DNA of 64,000 bases from Lampris incognitus (lineage: Eukaryota; Chordata; Actinopteri; Lampriformes; Lampridae): contig NC_079213.1 in assembly GCF_029633865.1 (NCBI RefSeq), positions 97,077,403 through 97,141,402 of the forward strand, in the 5' to 3' direction. This document shows positions 26,552 to 36,450 of this stretch, piece after piece. The translations under genes and the position numbers were made by a program. Under the pieces are notes generated by a model. That model was not told the origin of the DNA. It worked only from the letters and a program-made list of their open reading frames with translations, and made no database searches. Position 1 is the stretch's first letter; each line of letters starts with the position of its first letter.

Positions 26552-26557
26552 TTTATT
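26552..26557 (-). terminator. zbtb7a: Candidate poly(A) signal for zbtb7a
   Basis: This is the first canonical AATAAA on the minus strand downstream of the zbtb7a stop codon, about 1.67 kb away. A second AATAAA on the same strand occurs at 24843-24848. ZBTB7-family mRNAs often have long 3' untranslated regions, so either or both could be used. Confidence 0.35.
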
Positions 26558-26974
26558 GCTCTCTTCATCATACAGGTTGCCTCATGGTTTCGTGGTCCCC
26601 GGGGCAAAAACGATTGGAATAAGCACGATAAATAAAGCTTCTCTCATTCTCTCACCAACACCAGACGACTTCCTTTAAATATACCTCTCTCACTCCGCTG
26701 GATGTCCTAAGTAAAGCTGTGCAAACATAGAAAAGGTGCTAATCTCTTTTTCCCCACTCTTGCCATTCTCTCATTCAGACTCCCTGCCACTCCTTTAACC
26801 TGCTGTGTTGGTTAAATGCTACCCGCGCCTTGTCACACAAGGACAGATTCCGAAAAACTGCACAAAGTTAAGCACATTCATCCATTCAACCTCCTCGTCT
26901 CCTCATCCTTTGGGCAGGAACTATATATGTCAAGTGTTAAGTTTAGGACCAATGGGTGTCTCAATTCAGCATAT

Positions 26975-27020
26975 CATATTTTATATATGATATATATGAT
27001 ATATATATATATATATATAT
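26975..27020. repeat. TA-rich palindromic microsatellite
   Basis: ATATATGATATATATGATA-type units lead into a TA run. It is self-complementary. It lies in the putative zbtb7a 3' untranslated region. Confidence 0.85.
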
Positions 27021-28180
27021 TTCTTTTTTTCCCAACATTCATACAGTTTGTTTCGTTCACCCACAAGCTTCACTCTGTGAGAAATATGACATCACGCCTT
27101 GGAGGAAAAACCCGGTTGGTAAGTATACCTCAGCAATGGGGGGGGGGGGCAATGTCATAACACCACCTGCTGTATATACATGTATACAATTATAAAGTGT
27201 CAAGTACCCGAAGCAGTCAACTCAAAAAGGAAGAAAACGACAATGACAAAACTCTTTTAAGACAAATCAACAAGTAAAATAAGAAATGCTGGGATTGCAG
27301 GGGTGCAAGGGATCAGAGGCAATAAAGTCAAGCCAATAGATTAATGCATTGACGATGGTAGTGCTTTGAAAACACAGACCCTCTTCCCCTCAACTTCCCT
27401 AGCCCTGCAAATTGAAGAGCCCCCATAAATGCGGATTTGACTCGATGTGAACATATTTTTTTTTCTCCAAAAGACAAACCATAGATTATTAAAATATGTT
27501 TTTTATAGAGTAAGTAACACTTCAATCAAACCCTTGTCAGATTCTTTCTGGAGCATTTAGAGAGGAAAAAAAGGTTGCATCAAAATTGTGGTGAGTTAGT
27601 CTTGCATATGCCACAGTGTGGCAATGTTGTTTCTATGGTAACTGTACATTTCAGACCTGCAAAAGAATAGAAAAAGGGTTGTTTTCACTCGGTGGGTTTG
27701 TCCTCGGTTCACCCGTACAGCAGCCAGTAGGTGCTTGACAGACACCTTGCTAAGAGCTTGAAGGCTGTGAGGACAAAACCAATAAAAATCTCAATCAACT
27801 GCATAGTTGCTCAGAGTTTCTCTGTACATTTTGCCTAAGCACGTTTGCCAATGTACAAAATCCTTAAGATTATAAAGAAAGAAATGACCCAGAAAGCGAA
27901 CATCATGGGCGTGTGATTTGAAGCGTTCTTTTCTCTTTAAGAGATCAACCAAGTGAAGTGCTTGTTTGTTTACTCTGTTTCCTAAAGCAAAGGCAGGAAA
28001 AAAAACAAAAACATTAAGATTAGATTTTTGTGACACCCTGATTTGGTTTAAAGAGGAATAGTTAGTTGTGTTTTGTTTTTTTTTTCCTTAAGTTTGCCTT
28101 TGTGTGTTTTGTTTTTACTCCTCTCTGTTCAGCAGCCTGTCTCACAGGCGGTGTAGAGTGACTATGGCGACCAGCAGTGT

Positions 28181-28213
28181 CCTCCTCCTCCTCCTCCTCC
28201 TCCTCCTCCTCCT
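28181..28213. repeat. TCC trinucleotide run (GGA in the zbtb7a mRNA)
   Basis: Eleven CCT/TCC units begin 15 bp past the zbtb7a stop codon. Read in the mRNA sense they are GGA repeats at the very start of the 3' untranslated region. Confidence 0.95.
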
Positions 28214-28227
28214 AAACATTGGGAGTC

Positions 28228-28663
28228 TCAGGGCCCCGCTTCCCCCACCCTCTCCTGCGACTGAGGACTGAGAGCAAGGGTCCCGATGGACCCCTCCACC
28301 TCTGCAGCCGAGGTTGCCTCCGAGCTCCGTCGGCCCCTGATGCTGCGAGGCCCGGCACCGACAGCGGGACCGGGGCTCAGCAAACTCAGCGGGGTCTCAA
28401 GCAGCCCGGACTCTCGCACTCGGGGCTTTCGACCCCGACGGGAGGGGATGCCGTTGCATCCGTCCTTCTTGAGGTGACGGTGCAGGTGATCTGAGCGCAC
28501 GAAAGTCTTAAAGCAGCTGGAGCACTGGTAGGGGCGCAGGCCGGTGTGTACACGCATGTGGTTCTTCAGGTCATAGTTGTGGGCAAAGGCGGCCCCGCAC
28601 TGCGCACACAGGTAAGGCTTTTCTCCCGTATGTTTCCGCATGTGAACCTTGAGCTTGTCCTGC
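28228..28663 (-). CDS. zbtb7a: zbtb7a coding exon 3 (rest of finger 2, fingers 3-4, C-terminus)
   Basis: The acceptor CCTCCCAG|GCAGGAC completes the split arginine codon of finger 2. The exon then gives [11 protein letters not shown], finger 3 ([19 protein letters not shown]) and finger 4 ([19 protein letters not shown]). The last ligand set of finger 4 reads H...C in LKKDGC, a C2HC form, as in mammals. [10 protein letters not shown] follows. The tail after about residue 555 is serine/glycine-rich and not conserved. The stop codon TGA is at 28228-28230. Confidence 0.96.
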
Positions 28664-31600
28664 CTGGGAGGGAGAAAAGCAAACAAGATCAGATCAACAG
28701 ACACACAAAAGAAATTCAAATCCTCTTGTGGACTCGCTTACACCCATTCAAAACGCATCGACTATGATAAACCTTTGTAACACAGCAGATTGCTGTTCTG
28801 ACTTATTTACTTGTCAAACTGGATAACATCATGTACAAGATGAAGGTATTACACTCCAAAATTCATTTCCAGGTGTGTAGGGGTCAACAGTAGATCCACT
28901 GTGGTTGTTTATATCCCCTATTAAACTGTACTTTCACGGCCATCTTTTGGATCCCTTCCAGTGAACTTACTCGACGATGGCACCCATGTCATCTGAGGAT
29001 AAACCATAAACTTTACATCTTTATCAATGCCATTTCTCAGCACAGCTACGGACCTAAAAGAAAGCTCAATGTTCACTGTGGGGTTTGGCGCAAACACTAT
29101 TGGGGTTGTTGATGTTACATTTTTTTCTGAAGACAACCAAGATTGTGTTGAGCCAAAAAAAAAAAAAGGGCTTATAACAGGAGGAAAATTTCAGCGATAG
29201 CATAAATAAACTATTAATGAACAAAGCAAAATTACAATGCATTCTATAGAATATGAATGTGTATGTATTCTGAGAAGCTCATTTACAAAACGCTATATCA
29301 GTTTGAATACTAACCCTCCTTACTTTCTGAAATATAAACGAGTCAGTAAATGGGTGAATAGTTGCACAACAACTCTACTTTAACCACACAAAGACCAAAA
29401 ATACCACTTGATACTGTAGCACAATGACTAAATCTTATGTCATCTCCTATATGTGTTGGAATCATTCTACTTTTAGACTATACACTGCCAATTCAACCTA
29501 TCGGGCTACCCCCGCTCTTTCTCTGCTAAGTTTAGCCCTTACTACCTTCCTACTCCGGCACTTAAGTCCTCTAGCCTTTTAGTACCCGGGGCAGAGGGCA
29601 TCTAAACAAACAAGCATAAGTTAAGACAGCTCAACAGAAACACCACAGAAAACATAAACACACACAAACATAAATATACTAGTCATCAGCAAACAAATCA
29701 ATACACAAATGAAAGGGCAAAATATGACAATATTACAAAAATGAAAGACATGAAGAGACATGGGGAGACGGACATAAAAACATGCACACATACATACACA
29801 CACACATACACAGAGAGAGGCCTGGGTCGTGGAACAAAGTGGCACACTGACAGAGGTGAATTATTTAAAGGACAGGAGTGATTTATTACAGCGTGAGGCA
29901 CACTCTTAACCCTGATCAAACAGGATTAAGATTACAATACCCCTTCCACTGCTGGTCGCATTTAGCCAGAAGGCGAATTTAGAATGGTCTTCCCTGCCTG
30001 CATGCCTGCCCTGCCAGCTAATGCAAAGGGTCCTGGTATTTCTAGCCTACTGCATCTATTTCCAACGCAAGTCCACTGATTAATTCATTAAGTGAATGGC
30101 TTCGAGGAAGAGGCAGCACTCTTAAATGCGGGGAAACCATGTGCACTTCCAAGCCCCTCGCTGGCCACAATCAGCCGAGCAGCACATGGCAGATTTCATT
30201 AGAAAGGTAAGGGAGAGATACAGAGAGAGCAGGGGGTGGGGGAACTGTTCTGCCGTGGGCAATAATCAACATAACTAGAGATCACAAGTTCAAATTACTG
30301 CACTGGCACAGATAGGGCACCACTCAGGGCCTGTAATCCCCCTCTATATCAGAACACAACACTTTATAGCGGCCCTCCATGAGATAACACTACCATGGCA
30401 CAGCCCTCTTTTATAGGACCCCTGTGTTGAATTCCAGGACTTTGCTATGGAAGCTCTCACAATAAAAAGGTCCTTTATGACCCCCTGCACCCATCGGAAA
30501 GGTGAACTATCCAATGTGCCTACAATGATTAGAATTATGTTAAAAAGCAGAACTGGATAGAATAAGTAGACCCGGCATCTCAATTCCCAATTAGTGGTGC
30601 TACCTTATGGCTAAGTTGGTTAGCGCTAATACGTCTGTCCTTTGCTTTGTGGTGGCTCCCATCGCTGGGTTGTTTGTCTATAGTGCCAAATCCAAGACTA
30701 TTAGTACATGTGACATGCGGTGGTCAGTTCATTAATTGGGCTTACCTGGTAAAGCGCACTTTGCAGATGGCGCATTCATAGGGTTTCTCTCCTGTGTGCG
30801 TTCGGATGTGGCGGGGTAGCTTGCCTGCTCCCTGAATGACCTTGGAGCATATGGGGCACTTTTGGAAGGCCTTTGATCGCATCTTCCTCTCTCCTCCACC
30901 CCCTCCCCCTCTTCCGCCCCCGCTGCCCCCCCTCTCACTACTGCCCCCACCTCCTCTCCTTTCGTGGCCTGCACTGCCCCGCGATGACCAGAGGGGCAGC
31001 AATCCCTGGGTCACAACGGGAGATGCTGCCTCCTCATGCTGCGTGCTGTTAAAATAATTCAAGTAAAAGTCCATGTCTGGGTCTTCTCCCTCCACCTGCT
31101 CCTCCCCGGCTGTCGTGCTCCCCCTCTGCCTCTTGATGGATTCCATCATCTGCTGCAGGAGGGCGCTGGCCGAGCCACGATCCCGCTCTACCTCCTCCCT
31201 ACTTCGGTCCTTGGCCTCTGTCTCCTGCCCCTGCCTGGACTCAGTGGGGAGGTAGAAGTGACCGTTCTGGGAGGAGGGGTAGTAAGATGAACCAAGGCCT
31301 CCTCCATTGCCCCGCAGCCAGTTTCTAGTTTCACTCTGCATTGCTTCCCCTTCCTCCTCCTCATCTTCTTCCTCGTCCTCTTCCTCTGGCTCCTGAGCGG
31401 GGACCTGGGCCAAGGCGAGGGCCAAGGGAGAGTAGTACTCAGTGGGGCCCCCGGGGGCCCCATTGCTGTGGGACCCTCCGTTGCCATGGTTAAAGTGCAG
31501 CTGTGTGGGCAGGTCCCTGAGCTCTGGTGTGCTGCAGCTGCTGCTCCAGTGCGCCCCTCTCTGGAAGTACTCCAGGTACTCCTGGGCCCGTAGCCGGTTC

Positions 31601-32887
31601 CCCTGCTCCCTGCCTCCTCTGCCTGTCCCATTCTCCTCATCTTCATCTTCATCTCTTTGCTCACTGCCCGCCTAGCGGGAAAGGAGGAGGGACAGAAACA
31701 GTGAGTGTAAATGTAGGAAAAGGAAAAGAGGAAAGTTAGTGAGAAAGCGATGTAAACAGAAAGAAAAAGTGCCAGACAGAAACTGAAACAGCACGGTGAA
31801 TAATCTGTATAATCTGTCATCCAAAACTATTCACATCTTAAATCATATTCTGGACGGCACATCAGCTACAGTAAAGGGCGATGAGGGACACTTAATCCAT
31901 AAAGGTAGTGCACTATCACACAAGCAATCTATTTGATATACTTTTCATCATGTGAATACTGGAGTATAATTGTGATGTGCTGGATCTGTAGAATGTAGTG
32001 TGTGTGAAAGAGCCTGCTGTCCCTCCACACACACGCTATTGGCTCAGCATGAGTAAGTGCTGAAGTAACCTCGGGGCTGTGGGCGTGTGTTTGGCACCGT
32101 GTAGGAGAGGGAGACTAATAAAGGCCGTGATGTAAGTTCGACAATGCTGACTATTTGATGAAGGCAATGATATTTTGATTTGAGGCTTCATTTTGTGAGT
32201 GGTCAAGCTGGGGAGGGAGTAGATTTCTACTGAGTTGTTCTATGGGGCACGACAACATATGCCCCTAACCAGCACTGTACTGTACACGAGGTTCTCTGTG
32301 ATTTAACATGAAGAGAAACCACTCCTACACTCCAACTGAGTTGATAATGCTGATTACATCTTTTAACACCCATCTCTGCTAGTTCTTTAATAATGTTGTA
32401 CCGGCGGGGAGAGCACTTTGGTGTCCAGTAGGTGCGTACAGACGTCCTGGACAGGCGAGATCTCCAGCAGGTGGGCGGCAGCCAAGATGTCGGCCACGCT
32501 GCTGTGGCTGACTGTCAACGTGGCCGTGTAGGCAAAGTCCAGCAGCGCTCCCAGCGCCTCCGCCGCCACAAAGTCAATGGTGTAGACATTCTGTTGGGTA
32601 GCGACGGCCCCTGAAGTGAACAGCTTGTGGAAGTAGGAACTGCAAGAGGCCAGGACGGATCGGTGAGCTGAGAACTCCCGGTCCTGGGAGACCAGAAGCA
32701 CGTCGCACAGCAGGCCGCTCAGCCGCTGCTTGTTCAGGCTTCCCAGGATGTCGGCGCTGTGCTCAGGGAAAGGGATCCCCACGGGGCCTTCCTCCGCTTC
32801 CCCGGCCCCTCTTCTCCCTCCACCACCCCCACCTCCCACCGTCCCTCTGAGCCGCCTGCCCCCCCTCCCACCGGCTCCTGACGACAT
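28228..32887 (-). CDS. zbtb7a: zbtb7a, BTB/POZ and Kruppel zinc-finger transcription factor (spliced, 3 coding exons)
   Basis: Joining 32887-32402, 31671-30746 and 28663-28228 gives one open frame of 615 codons plus TGA; human ZBTB7A has 584 residues. It encodes an N-terminal BTB domain (about residues 36-155), an acidic/glycine-rich linker and four zinc fingers (about 434-540), then an RRGRKPR nuclear-localisation patch. The protein (LRF/Pokemon) is a nuclear repressor: the BTB dimerises and recruits corepressors, and the fingers bind GC-rich DNA. In mammals it represses fetal globin and controls lymphoid fate. Finger sequences are nearly identical to human ZBTB7A, and the neighbour map2k2 matches the human gene order, which separates it from zbtb7b and zbtb7c. 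One more intron is present than I expect from the mammalian gene (see findings). Confidence 0.95.
28664..30745 (-). other. zbtb7a: zbtb7a intron between fingers
   Basis: The intron splits zinc finger 2 inside an arginine codon (phase 2), a junction shared with mammalian ZBTB7A as I recall it. The 30.00-30.18 kb part is repeat-free with homeodomain-like cores (GATTAATTCATTAAG) and could be a conserved element. I see no nested gene. The 29.6-29.8 kb part has decayed CA-type sequence. Confidence 0.8.
30746..31671 (-). CDS. zbtb7a: zbtb7a coding exon 2 (linker, finger 1 and start of finger 2)
   Basis: The acceptor is TTTCCCGCTAG after a long pyrimidine tract; the donor is CCAG|GTAAGC. The exon starts [15 protein letters not shown] and then gives [11 protein letters not shown], matching LRAKEYLEFFQ of human ZBTB7A. 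The middle holds a glutamate-rich run and the conserved ASALLQQMM and MDFYLNYF segments. A glycine/arginine-rich run precedes [20 protein letters not shown] (finger 1, with ligands near C434, C437, H450 and H454). Finger 2 begins [12 protein letters not shown] and continues in the next exon. Confidence 0.96.
31672..32401 (-). other. zbtb7a: zbtb7a intron between BTB exon and linker exon
   Basis: A phase-0 intron of 730 bp with a weak donor (CCG|GTACAA) and a strong acceptor. In-frame read-through past the donor adds VQHY and stops. No conserved element or transposon is visible. Confidence 0.85.
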
Positions 32888-32965
32888 CTTCCACCAGCCT
32901 GCCGCCGAGCCGCCTAGCACAGCCGCCGCCCGTGTGTCCGTTCTGCCGTCTGTCCGTCTGCCTGT
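32402..32965 (-). CDS. zbtb7a: zbtb7a coding exon 1 (BTB/POZ domain; coding from 32887)
   Basis: The acceptor CTTCTTTCCCTCAG at 32966 places 78 bp of 5' untranslated sequence before the ATG at 32885-32887, which has A at -3. The first 33 residues are an arginine/glycine-rich extension ([10 protein letters not shown]...) absent from mammals. Then comes [15 protein letters not shown], the start of the BTB fold, with [20 protein letters not shown] and the core [13 protein letters not shown]. The exon ends TKVLSPP in phase 0. An in-frame GTG upstream (32920) is not needed because the ATG has good context. Confidence 0.95.
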
Positions 32966-34002
32966 CTGAGGGAAAGAAGAGGAACAGATAGAGGAGAAAG
33001 GGGAGGAGTATCGATCAGTTCACAGTTCATGACATTCTTCATATGAATAACTAAAGAGGGACAGAGGGATATTGATTAATTGATTTGCTGCAGTCAGAAA
33101 TATGCACAAGCTTGCTTCAGGAGCATAACACGCTATGCACAACAGCAAAAAGCACATGAAGGACAGGGAGGAGAAAACGAGGAAAGCATTAAGTGCAAAG
33201 GGTCACAGCAGAGTTCATGACATATAAGCTCATCCACCAAGTCAACTGCACACTAGGACCCCTGCCCTAGCGTCCCATCAAAAGCATAAGAGGATTTACT
33301 CAGAACTAGTCATCTTCAACCATGAATGTCTGGACAGTGCAAACTTTTGCACACAGATTTTTTTGTCACTTTAACAAAATAAATTCAAAGCAATTGCGCA
33401 TTTTCTAACTCTGGTGAGCTATAACTTAATTCAATCCTCAGACATGTTACTTTGCTTGAGGCTTCTAATGACAAATCCAACTTTATATCATATTAAAGAC
33501 CCTACAACCACCTGAAGCTCTACTGTACATTCTTTACCTCTATCTCATATGGAAAATTTGCTCAGTGGGTAATCTTCCTGGTATGGGAGAGTTCAGATAT
33601 GGGGCTCTAAAATTCTATAGCAGTATTCCTCCAACGCATCTAATACCTACCACCTCCTCGACAGGCCAAAGAGCCCAGTCAAGAATCTCAAGTACTTGGA
33701 GAGGAGCCATAGTGTAACACCATAGTACCGTATACCGTTTCGGCTGGCCATTGATTTTACTGCAAAACTCTTGGCATGACAAGTGTGTTTACAGGCTTGC
33801 TGGAAAACAATAAGTGTGACATATATCAAGTTAGGTTGGTAGTCTCTAATTGCTGTTGAACTAATTTTCCCGCACATGAATTTTGCCAGTATTTGACTAC
33901 TGCCTGCTGAAACACCATGACTAAGTGGCTGGCTGGTCGAGTGAAGATGTTCACGTAAATGTGCACAGGTGCACATGGCTATGCAATTGATGCATACATA
34001 TG

Positions 34003-34004
<2 letters not shown>

Positions 34005-34047
<43 letters not shown>
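34005..34047. repeat. GT microsatellite
   Basis: About 20 GT units. Confidence 0.93.
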
Positions 34048-34605
34048 ATGCGTGGACACATGCAACAAAGAACAAGAGGTCATGGAGGACAATTAGAGTG
34101 AGGGCAGCAGGGATCAGAGTGCATGCTGGGAGCTGGGCTGGTGCAGCTTGTGCATTCTGTGTCAGCTGAAAGCCAGGGAGGAGAGAGAGGGATGAGAAGG
34201 AGGAGGAGGAAGAGAGTGTGTGTGTGTGGGGGGGGGGGGCTGCCAGATACAGCAGACCCTATGGAAAAACCCCATAAGAGAAGGAAGCGGACACGCAACA
34301 AGCTGCGAGGGAATGGTATTAAAAAGGGAGGTTGTCAATCCGGTCTGAGCTGGTTACCCCACCCTGTACTGTGTGCCAAGTTTCAGGAGAGGCTGTCCCC
34401 TTGCTCACGTGTGGGGGGAGATTAAAATGATCGACTGAAGCCCGCGCGGGGGGGAGGGGGTTTCAGCTCAACAAGCCATCCTCGATTTGTCCATTTACTC
34501 ACTGAAACACACACAAATGCAGGCACATGACTGTGCACCCAATGTACTGTAACATCACACAGACATCAATAGAAACCACGCTTTGACACATCGGTCCCTC
34601 TCACA

Positions 34606-34612
34606 CACACAT

Positions 34613-34661
<49 letters not shown>
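34606..34661. repeat. CA microsatellite
   Basis: About 26 CA units with one GCGCA interruption at the left. Confidence 0.93.
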
Positions 34662-34663
<2 letters not shown>

Positions 34664-35687
34664 AAGGCACACTGGAAAGCCAGCCCCCACCCTGCCCTCC
34701 ATCTGCCAGGGAGACCCAGCAGGGGGTGAAGCCGGGGGGGGGGATTATTCTCTATAAGCGCCATGCATTCAAATGATATTCCTTCAGATCAGCACCCCTG
34801 CCATGCACACACAGGCTGTTTTTCCAGGCCTGCCTTAACTGACTGCCTCCCCTGTCCTACCTGTTGCATTTACCTCTCATGTACTGTTGATTTTTTTTTT
34901 GTGCCTCCTACATCCTTTGACCTGTTAAAGAAATGCCTCTCCCTCTCCACACCTAGAGATCTGGCAACGTGTCAGCTCTACCTACAGGTCACAGTTAGGT
35001 AAGCCTTTCTAAAAAAGACCTCTTCAGAGAGGCGGGACGGAGAGGAGTGTAGACTCCCCCCCACCCACCCCCACCCCCAAAATGTATCTTCACTTTCAGT
35101 CTTTTCTAATTCAATATTGTTGACAAAGGAAAAATCTGCTGGCAAACCTGACTTTAATTCAACTTGTTGCAGTCCTCAAAATGGAGCATTGATGGGTTGC
35201 AGAAAGCACAAAATTAAACAATATAATGCCAAGAAGAGACCATTTAGATAAAAATACGTTTGTATGACCTTGTTTGACATATCTTGGAGCGGTGTTTGTA
35301 CCTGATTCATGATACTTTGTCTACTCACCACATGTCCAACTGGGTCTAGTCTCTTTATTCTATCTATGTTTCCTCGTAACTCTATTCTGGTCTGATAGGC
35401 AGCTGACCGCAGCCTCCACCAATATTGCTGTTGTGTTTCATAACAGATGTACAGCAGTGGTAGCAATGGCCCATCAGACAAGGCATGGGCAAATTTTTAC
35501 CCCCCAATTGTTTTAATGTGCTGGTGTGTGTGTGCGTGAGTGGAGGGGTTGGGGGTACGGCAAAGCAAGGCGAGAGAGAAGCAGAGGAGAAAGGGCGAGA
35601 GTAGGGATAACCACATGGCTAACGGTTATGTCTTTCACAGGTAGAAACAGATCTGTGTTAGTCCAAGCAGGCTGAAGTCAAATTTTA

Positions 35688-35689
<2 letters not shown>

Positions 35690-35749
<60 letters not shown>
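35690..35749. repeat. CA microsatellite
   Basis: About 29 uninterrupted CA units. Confidence 0.95.
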
Positions 35750-35752
<3 letters not shown>

Positions 35753-36039
35753 CTGCACCTGCACTTGGCAACATACACTGCTGACCCAGGGTCACGGCTT
35801 TGCAGGGTAAAGACGCAGATTGGAGAGGAGATAAAATCCACTCAGGCAAACACAAACACACACGCACAAAACCAAATACAACGCCTACAAAAGCGTGGCG
35901 ACAGCATCCCGCATGCAGGAAGCCACCTGTCCCAAAATAACCCCTCAAAGAGCAAAGAGACGCAGGAAACACGACGCAAACAAACCTGATCCTGACACCT
36001 CCTCATGGCTTGAAACATTCCTTATCACTAATTCATGTC

Positions 36040-36450
36040 TGTGAGTGACGCGGCCCGTGAGCAGCGAGCAGCAGGGCGGCGCCCCTCCCCCGTCCCTGAT
36101 GTCCCACTTCCACGGGCGGCCCTGCTTCACTGAGGCCGAGCTGCATGCACAGTGGCCTGTTTTGCAAGTCAAACCGCCGCTTACTGCGGTAAACCGACGC
36201 ACCTGCCCACCCTGCCCCAACCCCCTCCTCTCCATTTCATCAAGATCTCCCCCCCTCAACCTCTTTCCTGCACACCTACTACACAAACGTGGCAATCAAG
36301 ACTAGACTTGGCTGAAGAATGATCCAAAAGGGGAGAACAGACTCCTTGAAGCACAACGATAACTCAAGTTACGCTTATGGTGAACTTGTGAAGCGGACCA
36401 CGCCGCCCTAGCACCACCACGCTGGTTGCGAGCGCTCGACACGGGGCTTT
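36040..36450. promoter_or_regulatory. GC-richer patch, possible alternative promoter
   Basis: CpG-containing sequence, including GACGCGGCCC and GGGCGGCGCC near 36047-36083 and GCGAGCGCTCGAC near 36427-36440, inside the presumed zbtb7a first intron. A minus-strand donor-like GGGCAG|GTGCGT occurs near 36203. I see no reading frame. It may be a second promoter for zbtb7a or simply a GC-rich island. Confidence 0.22.

Noticed and set aside
28219-28494. 91-codon plus-strand frame
   Set aside because: Antisense shadow of the zbtb7a C-terminal exon.
31188-31820. 210-codon minus-strand frame overlapping the zbtb7a linker exon
   Set aside because: Shadow frame of exon 30746-31671; the true frame is fixed by the zinc fingers and by [10 protein letters not shown].
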